DNA from: Bacterioplanes sanyensis
GTDB lineage: Bacteria; Pseudomonadota; Gammaproteobacteria; Pseudomonadales; Oceanobacteraceae
Length of the DNA stretch: 36,401 bases
Direction: 5' to 3'
Assembly (NCBI RefSeq): GCF_014652515.1
Contig: NZ_BMYY01000019.1
Location: 1 to 36,401, forward strand
Part shown: in pieces, positions 23,661 to 32,190 of the stretch
Layout of the letters: the number at the start of each line of letters is the position of its first letter
Position numbering within the stretch: the stretch's first letter is position 1
Program-made: the position numbers and the translations under genes
Notes under the pieces: generated by a model
What the model was told of the DNA's origin: nothing
The model's database searches: none
The model's input: only the letters and a program-made list of their open reading frames with translations

Positions 23661-25271
23661 TTAATTCTTTATCGATTTTATAACCTCAATACCTAAGCGC
23701 TTGGCCAGGCGCGACAAATTAGCACGGTCCATTTGCAGCTGCCGTGCTGCCGCGGCCCAGTTGCCTTGTGTTGCTTCCAATGTTTGCAAAATGCATTGGC
23801 GTTGAAACTGCTCCGTAGCCTGCTTGAGGTTGTTCACGCTGGGCGTGAAAACTGGGTTGGGCTGAGGCGTCGGCCAGGGCGCTGTGTTGCTGCTGAGCTG
23901 GGCGTCGTTGGTCAAACCATACTCGTCCATTTGCAAATGACCAATATCGGCTCGCTCAATGCTGACGATGCCATTTTGACGTTGAGTGCGACTGCGTGCT
24001 TTGAGCGCGGCGCGATTAATGCAATGTTCCAGCTCGCGAATGTTGCCCGGCCAGTCGTAGTGTTCTAGGTAAGGCAGCACATCAACGGCAAATTTAAGCT
24101 GCTGTAAGCCTAGCTTGCGTCGCATGCGCTCAATAAAAAAACCACTCAATAAGACGATGTCGTGCTTGCGCTGACGCAGTGGCGGCACCGTCAGCGGGTA
24201 AACACTGAGGCGGTGAAATAAGTCCGCGCGAAAATTCCCTTGTTCAACTTCGTGGGCTAAATCGCGGTTGGTGGCGGCAATGATGCGCACATTTACCTGA
24301 TGAGTTTTGTCTTGGCCTACCGGTTGAATTTCTTGGCTTTGCAGAGCGCGCAATAACTTACTTTGCACCTGCAATGGCAGTTCGCCAATTTCATCTAAAA
24401 ACAGGGTACCGCCGTCGGCAATGGTGAACTTGCCGGCACGGCTTTGACTGGCTCCGGTAAAGGCGCCTTTAACATGGCCAAACAGTTCGCTTTCAATTAG
24501 GTTTTCCGCCAGGGCTGCGCAGTTGACGTACACCAATGGGCCGTTACTGCGCTGCGATTGTTGGTGAATGGTTCGCGCCACCAGCTCTTTGCCAACGCCG
24601 GTTTCGCCTTGCACTAAGGCGGTTAAATCTGAGCTGGCAACGATTTGAATTTCTTGTTTCAGGCGTTGCATGGCCGCGCTGTCGCCAATGAGTTCGCCAC
24701 CGTCTTTGCTTAACGCTTCTTGGGTGAGTTCTTCAACCACGGCTCTGGCATGGCTGGCATCACGTTGGTACAGCTCCAGTGTGAGCGCGCTTTTTAAGGC
24801 CGCTGCAGAAATGGCGGCAATAATGTCCAAGGTGCGATCTGGAATGGCATCGAACTCATTGGGCGTCAGGCTATCCAGGGTAATGACGCCAATTAAATGG
24901 CCGTCGGACAGCAAGGGCAAACCCATGCAAGAGTGCACAGGTAAGTCTCCCTCCATGGCGAGCAACAAGCCATCGTAAGGGTCAGGCAAAGGTGACTCGC
25001 TGGCAAATCGCAGCGGATGCTGAGCATTGCAAATCTCGGAAAATCTTGGGTGTTGTGCAATCTCAAAGCGCCGCCCCAGCACCTCGGCGCTTAATCCTTG
25101 TTGTGCCAGCGGCTTTAAATACTCTCCTTGCAGGGTTAACAGCACCACTGCATCGCAGTTGATGGCTTTGCGAATATGGCTAAGCAGCCGTTCAAAGCGA
25201 TCGTCGGCGACCAGGCTGCGGCTTAAATCGATGGCCAGCTCGATCAATGCATGAACCGAAATAGTGCTCAT
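23661..25271 (-). CDS. norR: NorR, nitric-oxide-responsive sigma-54 activator
   Basis: 536 residues in three parts. An N-terminal GAF domain (about 10-180) would hold the NO-sensing mononuclear iron; ligand residues are not assigned here. A AAA+ domain (about 205-440) has Walker A GETGVGKE, the sigma-54 contact loop GAFTGA and Walker [15 protein letters not shown]-terminal Fis-type helix-turn-helix (about 490-530, [20 protein letters not shown]) binds DNA. NO binding to the GAF iron lifts inhibition of the ATPase. It is divergent from a small membrane protein and hmp, the expected target; the intergenic region shows a paired site, an IHF site and a sigma-54 promoter. Confidence 0.95.
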   Translation of the reverse strand: MSTISVHALIELAIDLSRSLVADDRFERLLSHIRKAINCDAVVLLTLQGEYLKPLAQQGLSAEVLGRRFEIAQHPRFSEICNAQHPLRFASESPLPDPYDGLLLAMEGDLPVHSCMGLPLLSDGHLIGVITLDSLTPNEFDAIPDRTLDIIAAISAAALKSALTLELYQRDASHARAVVEELTQEALSKDGGELIGDSAAMQRLKQEIQIVASSDLTALVQGETGVGKELVARTIHQQSQRSNGPLVYVNCAALAENLIESELFGHVKGAFTGASQSRAGKFTIADGGTLFLDEIGELPLQVQSKLLRALQSQEIQPVGQDKTHQVNVRIIAATNRDLAHEVEQGNFRADLFHRLSVYPLTVPPLRQRKHDIVLLSGFFIERMRRKLGLQQLKFAVDVLPYLEHYDWPGNIRELEHCINRAALKARSRTQRQNGIVSIERADIGHLQMDEYGLTNDAQLSSNTAPWPTPQPNPVFTPSVNNLKQATEQFQRQCILQTLEATQGNWAAAARQLQMDRANLSRLAKRLGIEVIKSIKN

Positions 25272-25329
25272 TGGGAATGCCTAGAACTTAGGAGTGTCTT
25301 GATTGTAATGATGTCGTTATAGCACGAGC

Positions 25330-25368
25330 GAGTCGTTTTGACACTTTCTAAGTGTGTCAAAATGACTC
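25330..25368 (+). promoter_or_regulatory. paired upstream activating site, probable NorR enhancer
   Basis: GAGTCGTTTTGACAC (25330-25344) and GTGTCAAAATGACTC (25354-25368) are 15-bp inverted arms with one mismatch around a 9-nt spacer. It lies 60 to 100 bp before the sigma-54 promoter, as for enhancers. Assigning it to NorR is by position; NorR operators of E. coli are shorter GT-N7-AC sites in series. Confidence 0.75.
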
Positions 25369-25390
25369 TTTCTCTGCGACGGGTTTTGCT

Positions 25391-25403
25391 TAAGTTATTG
25401 ATA
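25391..25403 (-). promoter_or_regulatory. consensus IHF binding site
   Basis: On the minus strand TATCAATAACTTA fits WATCAA-N4-TTR exactly. It lies between the paired activating site and the -24/-12 promoter, where IHF bending would bring NorR to RNA polymerase. Confidence 0.7.
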
Positions 25404-25431
25404 AATAAGGATAAAAATTAAATATCTGCAT

Positions 25432-25447
25432 TGGCACAATGTTGGCA
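25432..25447 (+). promoter_or_regulatory. sigma-54 (-24/-12) promoter for the hmp operon
   Basis: TGGCACAATGTTGGCA keeps GG at -24 and GC at -12 with the required 10-nt spacing. It lies 41 bp before the ATG of the small membrane protein and downstream of the paired site and IHF site. Confidence 0.85.
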
Positions 25448-25488
25448 ATGGTCGAGGCGAACACCATCAGCGAACGAGTGAACGATTT

Positions 25489-25791
25489 ATGTATTCACAC
25501 CTTCATCTTGGCGGTCAGCGCCCCAGCATCAGCTATGCAAAACAGTTTCACTGCCTGCTCGTGGCCGGCAACTGGAGCATGATAGTGGGTGTTGTGTTAG
25601 CCCTTGTGTCGATAATGCTCAGCTATCCCTTGGCCCATTGGCTGTCTTTGCCGCTACAGATTTTGGCGCACATCAGCACCTTGGTGTTTGCCACTCTGGT
25701 GAAGTTTGGCTACATCATGCGCGTGGTCGCATTGAATCGTTTTGCTGGTATCTCAACTGCCTTTCAGGACAACCGTCAGGACAACTGCTAA
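25489..25791 (+). CDS. small two-helix membrane protein, first gene of the NorR-controlled hmp operon
   Basis: 100 residues. Two hydrophobic segments (about 29-48, WSMIVGVVLALVSIML; about 54-78, LPLQILAHISTLVFATLVKF) span the membrane with a short loop. Residues that could matter are the N-terminal HLHLGG, a Cys near residue 23 and another at the C-terminus. Its TAA overlaps the hmp ATG (TAATG), so both proteins are coupled. I do not recognise a named family. Because it is the first gene after the sigma-54 promoter, it is expected to be induced by nitric oxide with hmp. Function unknown. Confidence 0.8.
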   Translation: MYSHLHLGGQRPSISYAKQFHCLLVAGNWSMIVGVVLALVSIMLSYPLAHWLSLPLQILAHISTLVFATLVKFGYIMRVVALNRFAGISTAFQDNRQDNC

Positions 25792-26996
25792 TGCTCTCCC
25801 AAGACCATATTGATATTGTTAAAAGCACCGTGCCCTTGCTGGAAACGGCTGGCACAACCTTGACCGAACATTTTTATCAGCGTTTATTTCGCCATCACCC
25901 GCAGTTACAGCATGTGTTTAATATGAGTCACCAGCACTCCGGGCGGCAATCATTTGCACTGTTTTCTGCTATCGCAGCCTATGCCAAACATTTGGATACC
26001 CCTGAGGTTCTAGCCGACATGGTGGAGCGCATTGCCCATAAGCACAGCAGCTTGAATGTTCGTGCCGAGCATTACCCCATTGTTGGCCATCATCTGATCG
26101 AGACGTTGCGCGAGCTTTTGCCCCAGCAGTTTACGCCCGAAGTTGAAAAAGCTTGGGTGCTGGCTTACCAGCAACTGGCCGGCTTATTTATTGGCCGCGA
26201 AAAAGCTATTTATCAACAAAATGAGCAACGGCTGGGCGGCTGGTCTGGGCCGCGTGAGTTTATTTTGGTGGAAAAACGCATCGAATCTGAGTTGGTAAAA
26301 AGCCTGATGTTTGAGCCGGTCGATGGCGCTCCCGTGGTTGATTACCAACCAGGCCAATACATTGGCATTGAAGTGCAGCCTAAGGGCTTAGAATACCGTG
26401 AAATACGTCAGTATTCGTTGTCATCCAAGCCGCTGTCGCATGGTTATCAAATTTCGGTGAAACGTGAAATGGGGGATATCCCAGGGCGGGTATCCAACTA
26501 CCTGCATGACGATCTGCGCTTAGGCGAGCAGGTGACGTTGCACGCGCCGGCCGGTGACTTTTTTCTCGATGACTCGGCCGCCCCCTTAATTTTGGTGTCG
26601 GCAGGCGTTGGCATTACGCCCATGCAGTCCATGCTGGAGTACGTTGCTGAGCATCAACCCCAGCGTCCCGTGTTTTTTTTGCACGCTTGTGAGCATCCGG
26701 CTCAGCACAGCTTTCGCCGCTCGCATCAAGATCTGGCCCGCGAGTCAGATGTAAATCTGTACACCTGGTATCGACAGAATGCCGACGATCCTGCAGCCAT
26801 CCGTGCAGGGCGCATTTATCAAGGCATGATGGAACTATCACACTTGGCGGTAGATGACTTACCTTTGGCGCATGCACAAGTGTATCTCTGTGGTCCGACG
26901 GCCTTTATGGCATCAATTTGCCGGCAGTTGCGTGCCTTGGGGGTAGAGGCCCAGCGCATTCACTATGAGGTATTTGGACCTCACCAAACACTGTGA
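25791..26996 (+). CDS. hmp: flavohemoprotein, nitric oxide dioxygenase
   Basis: 401 residues that oxidise NO to nitrate with O2 and NAD(P)H. The N-terminal globin domain (about 1-138) has a proximal His in VRAEHYPIVG and FHB-type LIETLRELLP. The FAD domain (about 150-255) shows YQPGQYIGIEV and REIRQYSLSS. The NAD domain has ILVSAGVGITPMQSML and ends CGPTAFMASICRQLRALGV...HYEVFGP. ATG 25791 is selected since it starts MLSQDHIDIVKSTVPLL at the right point; a frame extension to 25638 runs inside the small membrane gene. It is controlled by the divergent norR. Confidence 0.97.
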   Translation: MLSQDHIDIVKSTVPLLETAGTTLTEHFYQRLFRHHPQLQHVFNMSHQHSGRQSFALFSAIAAYAKHLDTPEVLADMVERIAHKHSSLNVRAEHYPIVGHHLIETLRELLPQQFTPEVEKAWVLAYQQLAGLFIGREKAIYQQNEQRLGGWSGPREFILVEKRIESELVKSLMFEPVDGAPVVDYQPGQYIGIEVQPKGLEYREIRQYSLSSKPLSHGYQISVKREMGDIPGRVSNYLHDDLRLGEQVTLHAPAGDFFLDDSAAPLILVSAGVGITPMQSMLEYVAEHQPQRPVFFLHACEHPAQHSFRRSHQDLARESDVNLYTWYRQNADDPAAIRAGRIYQGMMELSHLAVDDLPLAHAQVYLCGPTAFMASICRQLRALGVEAQRIHYEVFGPHQTL

Positions 26997-27004
26997 GGGC
27001 CAGC

Positions 27005-27048
27005 GCCGTGTCTGCTCTGCTTTGCCTGTGAGCCGTTGCAGACACGGC
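27005..27048 (+). terminator. inverted repeat after hmp
   Basis: GCCGTGTCTGC (27005-27015) and GCAGACACGGC (27038-27048) form a perfect 11-bp stem with a 22-nt loop just after hmp. There is no U-tract; it could still help end or protect the transcript. The rest of 27049-27199 is A/T-richer and would hold the promoter of the next gene. Confidence 0.45.
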
Positions 27049-27199
27049 ATGCTCAGGCGAAGAGGCGGATGGGCGCTTTAATCGCTAATTCAAGGGGGAG
27101 CTTTGTTTTATTGGCGGCACAATGCGTTGTAGTCGTTCTTTATTGTTCAAACGGCTCGTGGATTCTAGAGTTCGGATTCCCAGCTAAGAGAGATCAATC

Positions 27200-28285
27200 A
27201 TGAACACAGCAACTGACATCTTTACCCCAATCACCGCAGGTCAACTGCAACTCAAAAATCGTATATGGATGGCGCCTCTTACCCGAGTGAGGTCGGGTGT
27301 TGACCATGTGCCTGGCGAGTTAATGGCGCAGTATTACGCCCAGCGTGCCAGTGCAGGGTTAATCATCGCCGAGGCGACCATGGTGTTGCCAGAAACGTCG
27401 GCATTTATGCAAGAACCCGGTATTTACAATGCTGAGCAAATTGCCGGCTGGCGCAAAGTAACGGACGCCGTGCATCAGGCGGGTGGTCAAATTGCATTGC
27501 AGCTTTGGCACGGTGGTCGTGCCAGCCATCCGGCTTTGAACGGTGGCAAAACGGCCGTTGCAGCGAGTGCCATAGCCATCGACGGTGAGGTGCACACGCC
27601 CAGCGGCAAACAGCCTTATACGGTGCCAAGAGAGCTGGCCGATGACGAACTGCCCGCCATCATTGAAGGCTTTCGTCAGGCCGCTGAAAACGCCAAGGAG
27701 GCCGGCTTTGACGGCATCGAACTACACGGCGCAAATGGCTATTTGTTAGACAACTTTTTACGCGACGGCAGCAATCACCGCAGTGGCCCTTATGGCGGCC
27801 CGATTGAAAACCGCGCACGCCTGTTGCTAGAAGTGCTAGAAGCCGTGATCGGTGTGTGGGGCAGTCAGCGCGTTGGCGTTAGAACGTCGCCATTGAACAG
27901 CTTTAACAGCATGCAAGACAGTGACCCCGTCGGCATGACACGTTATTTGGCGCAGCAGTTTAGCCAATTGGATTTGGCGTTCTGGCATTTAATGCGCGCG
28001 GACTTTGCAGGCGTGCAACAAGCCGATGTGGTGTCGGCGGCGCGTGAGATCTATCAAGGCAATTTAGTGACCAACATGGGCTACAGCCGTGACGAAGCCA
28101 ATCAGGGCATCGCAAACAACCAATTTGATGCCGTTACTTTTGGTGTACCGTTTATTTCTAACCCAGATTTGGTGGAGCGCTTTCGCTTAGATGCGCCACT
28201 CAACGAAGCCGACCCCAATACCTTTTATGTGCCGGGCGAAAAGGGATACATCGATTATCCCACCCTGGAGGCTGAACCCGCCTAA
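27200..28285 (+). CDS. Old Yellow Enzyme family NADPH:flavin oxidoreductase
   Basis: 361 residues, a single FMN-binding TIM barrel. Motifs: LKNRIWMAPLTRVRS near the N-terminus, QLWHGGRASHP, FDGIELHGANGYLLDNFL (active-site His/Asn), GPYGGPIENRARLLLEV, and the flavin phosphate end FGVPFISNPDLVERF. These enzymes reduce alkenes of alpha,beta-unsaturated aldehydes, maleimides or nitro compounds (NemA type). It follows hmp by 203 bp with its own leader and ribosome binding site AGAGAG, so co-regulation with the NO response is inferred only. Confidence 0.92.
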   Translation: MNTATDIFTPITAGQLQLKNRIWMAPLTRVRSGVDHVPGELMAQYYAQRASAGLIIAEATMVLPETSAFMQEPGIYNAEQIAGWRKVTDAVHQAGGQIALQLWHGGRASHPALNGGKTAVAASAIAIDGEVHTPSGKQPYTVPRELADDELPAIIEGFRQAAENAKEAGFDGIELHGANGYLLDNFLRDGSNHRSGPYGGPIENRARLLLEVLEAVIGVWGSQRVGVRTSPLNSFNSMQDSDPVGMTRYLAQQFSQLDLAFWHLMRADFAGVQQADVVSAAREIYQGNLVTNMGYSRDEANQGIANNQFDAVTFGVPFISNPDLVERFRLDAPLNEADPNTFYVPGEKGYIDYPTLEAEPA

Positions 28286-28342
28286 GCGAGGGCAATAGCG
28301 TAGAAGTTGGACGCCTTTTACTGCCAGCTTGTTGAGCAAGAT

Positions 28343-28367
28343 GCCAGCCACGAACTTTGTGGCTGGC
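28343..28367. terminator. hairpin between convergent genes
   Basis: GCCAGCCAC / GTGGCTGGC stem (28343-28351 and 28359-28367) with a 7-nt loop between the convergent oxidoreductase and solute-binding protein genes. A near-identical stem recurs at 29251-29273. Confidence 0.55.
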
Positions 28368-28387
28368 GTAGCGCGTAGGTTTCTTAG

Positions 28388-29140
28388 CTACTCGGAAAAC
28401 CGCTCGACGAGCGTTTGGTAGGCATCGGTCTGCTTAAATTTGGCCATTTCCCGGGCGAAATCTTGGGCAAGGTCAGGGCGCTGGTTATTGCGTGAAAAAG
28501 CGATGTAGTTTGCAAAGCTATAAATGGCCGGTTCGACCAAGTGCAATGATGCACTGGCTTGGGTATCGGCATATTTGCCGAGATACGCGCCTTGGCTCAC
28601 CAGCGCCAGCTTATGGCGCTTGGTGGCGATCATTTTGACCAAATTGTCCAGCTTGGGCGCCGCGAACAGCTTGGGCTTTGCATCGCGCACCACTTTGGGA
28701 ATATTAAAGCCAGAGACGACCAGCAAGTCGTAATTGGCCAGCAGTGTATTGATGTCATGACTGCTTTTTATGCTGTCGGCAAAATCCTTGTGGGTAAGGA
28801 ACGAAAAGGCGCCCGAAGAAAGAACATTGTCAGGCTCGTAAATGGCCCACTGCCGGCGCTCCGGCGTATTGGCGATGTAGGTAATGGCATCGGCTTCACC
28901 GGTTTGCACCATTAACAAAGCGCGGCGCCAAGGTGCTTGAATCCACTCTATTTTCATACCCAGTTGTTGAGCCACCGCCGTCACAAGCTCAATGTGCAAG
29001 CCTGTCAGTTCACCGTCTTGCAGGTATTCCAGGGGAGGGTATTGGGCATCGTCACGCACAATGGTGATGACCTCGGTTTTAGGCTGCGCCCAGGCAGGTA
29101 AGGCCAGACAACAACACAACAGACAATGCACCCAACGCAT
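28388..29140 (-). CDS. periplasmic solute-binding protein (SBP_bac_3 type)
   Basis: 250 residues with a Sec signal peptide (about 1-19, cleaved after AWA) and an amino-acid-type binding domain: PPLEYLQDGELTGLHIELV (first lobe), EADAITYIANTPERRQWAIY and the second lobe LLVVSGFNIPKVVRD. There is no ABC permease or ATPase nearby, and no lipobox, so this is an orphan, as are many sensors of the HisJ fold in this group. Ligand unknown. A GGGGAG ribosome binding site precedes ATG 29140. Confidence 0.88.
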   Translation of the reverse strand: MRWVHCLLCCCLALPAWAQPKTEVITIVRDDAQYPPLEYLQDGELTGLHIELVTAVAQQLGMKIEWIQAPWRRALLMVQTGEADAITYIANTPERRQWAIYEPDNVLSSGAFSFLTHKDFADSIKSSHDINTLLANYDLLVVSGFNIPKVVRDAKPKLFAAPKLDNLVKMIATKRHKLALVSQGAYLGKYADTQASASLHLVEPAIYSFANYIAFSRNNQRPDLAQDFAREMAKFKQTDAYQTLVERFSE

Positions 29141-29243
29141 GAAAGCTCCCCAAGTTTGCCACCAAGTTACAGTGTGGCAGAGCTTGCCTGATTGCGGTAG
29201 AGGGCTGTGCCATGGTCAAAAACGCAAACAGCGGTTGGCTGGG

Positions 29244-29273
29244 AAAAAGTCCAGCCACGGTTTTCGTGGCTGG
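29244..29273 (-). terminator. intrinsic terminator of the acyl-CoA ligase gene
   Basis: CCAGCCACG / CGTGGCTGG stem (29251-29259 and 29265-29273), 5-nt loop; on the minus strand it is followed by ACTTTTT. It is 37 bp after the ligase stop. Confidence 0.8.
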
Positions 29274-29309
29274 CAAGAGGATAACTGCAAAGCTGCAATT
29301 GTGTGGCAA

Positions 29310-30977
29310 TTAGGCGGGTTGAGTGGACGGCGTTGCGTTGGTTTCCGCTGCCGCTTGTTGGCGCAATACAAAGCGTTGAATTTTACCGCTAGAAGTTTTG
29401 GGCAACTCGTCAACGAACTCAATTTCGCGGGGGTAGGAGTGCATCGATAAATTATTGCGCACATGCTGTTGCAACTCTTCCACCAGTGCGTCATCCGTTT
29501 CATAGTTGGGGCGCACCACCACGTAGGCTTTAACAATGGCGCCACGCTTTTCATCTGGCTTACCCACCACCGCGCTTTCGATCACAGCCTCGTGTTCAAT
29601 TAATGCACTTTCTACTTCCGCTGGGCCAATGCGATAGCCGGCAGAGGCGATAATGTCATCGTCGCGGCCAGTGTAGCTGTGCGAGCCATCGCCATTGCTA
29701 ACCACCATGTCGCCGGTTAGGTAATACTTGCCTGAGTAGGGCTTTTTTTCATCCCAGGTGTAGCCCTGGAAGAAAAACAGCGGTGAGTTCTCCATGTCCA
29801 CGGCCAACTCGCCGCTCTCGCCCGGGCCAACTTCATTGCCCTGCAGATCAAGTGCTACCAAGCGATAGCCAGGAATTTGATAGCCCATGCTGGCATCGCG
29901 ATGAGTATGTTGCAGCTGATGGAAGTTGGCCGACGTCATGCCGGTTTCGGTCTGACCGTATTGATCGCATAAATCACAACCCAAGCGGCGTTTGGCCCAG
30001 TTGGCGACCTCTGGGTTGAGCGGCTCGCCGGCACTGCTGGCGACGCGAATGTCAATGCCTGGGTAGTTATCTAACACGTCATCATTGGCCATTAATAAAC
30101 GGTACGCAGTCGGTGCTGCCGCTAAGTTATTAATTTTATATTTGCGCAAAAACTCAAAGGTATTATCCGCGCTAAAGCTGGCCTCATTAAAGTGTGTAGT
30201 CGCCCCCATCAACAGTGGCCCGACAATGGCATAATACAAACCATAGGCCCAGCCTGGGTCGGCAACATTCCAGAAGCGATCGTCTTCACGTAAGCCGACG
30301 GCGTACTTCATGTACATATAAAACGCCATCAAAGCTTTGGTAGGCACGGCAACGCCTTTGGGTTTGCCGGTGGTGCCTGAAGTAAACATTTGCAGAAAAG
30401 GCGCTTCAGCATCGAGTAACACCGGCTCGAACTCGGGTGACTGAGCCTCTAATTGCTGCTCAAAGTTGAACATTGGCTCTGGGCCTTGAAGGTCCCCCGT
30501 GCCGACCAGCATAGTCGCCGGTAGGCCTTTAACGCCGTCCAATTTGTGCCAGTGCTCAGCGTTACTGATAACCAGTTTGGTGCTGGCTTTTTGTACTCGG
30601 TACTCAATGGCGCCAGGTCCAAACGCAGTAAACAAAGGCTGGTATACTGCCCCAGCTCGCAAGGTTCCTAACACACAGATCAATAACTCTGGGGTGCGTG
30701 GTAGCAAGCACGCCACTCGATCGCCGCGGCCGATGCCCTGGCGATGGAGAAAGTTGGCGAAGCGGGCAGATTGCTGCTGCAGCTGAGCAAAGGTCAGCTC
30801 GCCACTGCTGCCATCAATGCGCTCATAGCGCAATGCTACCTTGGCCGGATCGTTGGCATGACGGTCGCAGATTTCTGTGCAGACATTGATGCCGTCGGTG
30901 TAATTGCCATGGAACTGCGCGACAATATCGTCAACGGAAAAATTTTCGACAAAGGCGTTATAGCAGGACGTTTGCAT
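29310..30977 (-). CDS. AMP-forming acyl-CoA ligase
   Basis: 555 residues of the ANL adenylate-forming superfamily, activating a carboxylic acid with ATP and CoA. Motifs: phosphate loop FTSGTTGKPKGVA (about 200), WNVADPGWAYG, YGQTETG (A5), LTGDM (A7) and the C-terminal lid with PKTSSGKIQRFVL (catalytic Lys, about 535). Overall it resembles medium/short-chain acyl-CoA or acetyl-CoA-type synthetases; the specificity is not readable. It is divergent from an AraC regulator, which probably controls it, and near the beta-oxidation operon at 32191-35309, for which it would supply substrate. Confidence 0.93.
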   Translation of the reverse strand: MQTSCYNAFVENFSVDDIVAQFHGNYTDGINVCTEICDRHANDPAKVALRYERIDGSSGELTFAQLQQQSARFANFLHRQGIGRGDRVACLLPRTPELLICVLGTLRAGAVYQPLFTAFGPGAIEYRVQKASTKLVISNAEHWHKLDGVKGLPATMLVGTGDLQGPEPMFNFEQQLEAQSPEFEPVLLDAEAPFLQMFTSGTTGKPKGVAVPTKALMAFYMYMKYAVGLREDDRFWNVADPGWAYGLYYAIVGPLLMGATTHFNEASFSADNTFEFLRKYKINNLAAAPTAYRLLMANDDVLDNYPGIDIRVASSAGEPLNPEVANWAKRRLGCDLCDQYGQTETGMTSANFHQLQHTHRDASMGYQIPGYRLVALDLQGNEVGPGESGELAVDMENSPLFFFQGYTWDEKKPYSGKYYLTGDMVVSNGDGSHSYTGRDDDIIASAGYRIGPAEVESALIEHEAVIESAVVGKPDEKRGAIVKAYVVVRPNYETDDALVEELQQHVRNNLSMHSYPREIEFVDELPKTSSGKIQRFVLRQQAAAETNATPSTQPA

Positions 30978-31019
30978 TGTGCGTCTACCTTGTTGTTTTT
31001 GTGATCTGTCGTCATGCTA

Positions 31020-31048
31020 TGTCATTGCTCAGTGGCGACAGAATGACA
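31020..31048. promoter_or_regulatory. inverted repeat between the ligase and araC-type genes
   Basis: TGTCATT (31020-31026) and AATGACA (31042-31048), with partial inner repeats of TGTCG/CGACA, lie in the 120-bp divergent promoter region. They are a plausible AraC-family operator. Nothing in the sequence proves this. Confidence 0.4.
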
Positions 31049-31097
31049 GGATTGCGCAGATAACTTGACAACTTTTGCAGCTAACGAGTGAGTCGCC

Positions 31098-32102
31098 ATG
31101 AAACATTTGACCTTCTCCTCCCACTACGCGCGGGCTGCGCTGTATGGACTCGAGCAACGCCGTAGTGATTGGCGCGCGCTGTTGGCGGCGCGTGCTATCG
31201 ACTATGGTCTGATACGTGAACCGCTGGCCCGCATCCCAGCCGATCAGTTTGTCAGCTTATTTCGCCTCGTCTGGCGTACCCTGGATGATGAGTTTATGGG
31301 GCGAACCCAGCGTTCGTGTCGGGTGGGGCACTTCCATTTAATGGGCTCGTTGGCCGTGCATGCCAATAATTTGCAGGAAGTGCTGCAACAAATTATGCGC
31401 TGCTACGACTTGTTCTCTGACGATGTGCAAATCGCAGTATTTGAGCACGATGAGTATGTTGAGTTAAGCCTGACGCACCGTCAGCCACAGTTGGACCCAG
31501 ATAACTTTTTGGTGGAATGGCTGTTGCTGGTGTGGCATCGCTTTTGTGGCTGGTTAATCGATCATAAAATTGTACTGAGCAAGGCGACTTTTCAGCACCC
31601 TCTGCCGCCACACTTTGATGAATATCAGTTTGTTTACCCTTGTCGCTGCTATTTCGATCAGCCACGTAATAGCCTGTTTTTTAGTAAAAATCTACTGACC
31701 ATGCCGGTGGTGCGCTCAGAGCAAGAGCTGGATCAGTTTGTGCAAAGCTCGCCGCGTAATTTAATGATATGGAGCGCTGAAGACGACAGCTTTACTACGC
31801 GTGTGCGACGCTTATTAGAAAGTTGCGACAGCACCCGCTTGCCGACATTAGAGCAAGTTGCTGGGCAGCTGCACATGACCTCTTATACCTTGTGCCGTAA
31901 GTTAAAAGCAGAAGGCAGTGCGTATCAGAAAATCAAAGATAATTTACGTCGAGACCAAGCGGTGATCATGCTGACGCGACAAAATCTCAGCATTGCTGAA
32001 ATCTCGAGTGAATTGGGTTTTGCCGAGCCGGGCGCCTTTTCGCGCGCATTTAAGGGTTGGACGGGGGTCAGCCCTCTGGCCTACCGCCAGCATGAGGGGT
32101 AA
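31098..32102 (+). CDS. AraC-family transcriptional regulator
   Basis: 334 residues. The N-terminal effector domain (about 20-210) is of the OruR/ArgR-like type with FMGRTQRSCRVGHFHLMGSL. The C-terminal double helix-turn-helix (about 235-330) contains TLEQVAGQLHMTSYTLCRKL and LSIAEISSELGFAEPGAFSR followed by AFKGWTGVSPLAYR. It is divergent from the acyl-CoA ligase and convergent with the thiolase operon, so it likely controls uptake or activation of a carboxylic acid; the inducer is unknown. Confidence 0.93.
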   Translation: MKHLTFSSHYARAALYGLEQRRSDWRALLAARAIDYGLIREPLARIPADQFVSLFRLVWRTLDDEFMGRTQRSCRVGHFHLMGSLAVHANNLQEVLQQIMRCYDLFSDDVQIAVFEHDEYVELSLTHRQPQLDPDNFLVEWLLLVWHRFCGWLIDHKIVLSKATFQHPLPPHFDEYQFVYPCRCYFDQPRNSLFFSKNLLTMPVVRSEQELDQFVQSSPRNLMIWSAEDDSFTTRVRRLLESCDSTRLPTLEQVAGQLHMTSYTLCRKLKAEGSAYQKIKDNLRRDQAVIMLTRQNLSIAEISSELGFAEPGAFSRAFKGWTGVSPLAYRQHEG

Positions 32103-32134
32103 AAAAATATTTGGCTGAGCCGAATGAATAAATC

Positions 32135-32174
32135 GGCCCACCAGCAGGCGCAGGGGACGCTGCTGATGGGCCGT
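32135..32174. terminator. hairpin between convergent araC-type gene and thiolase operon
   Basis: CGGCCCACCAGCAG (32135-32148) and CTGCTGATGGGCCG (32161-32174) pair with one mismatch around a 12-nt loop. It lies between the stops of both genes; no strong U-tract on either side. Confidence 0.6.
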
Positions 32175-32190
32175 ATCCGAGCATGGCCGC

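Noticed and set aside
25638-25790. Upstream extension of hmp to 25638
   Set aside because: It overlaps the small membrane protein gene and is not globin-like; the globin domain starts at 25791.
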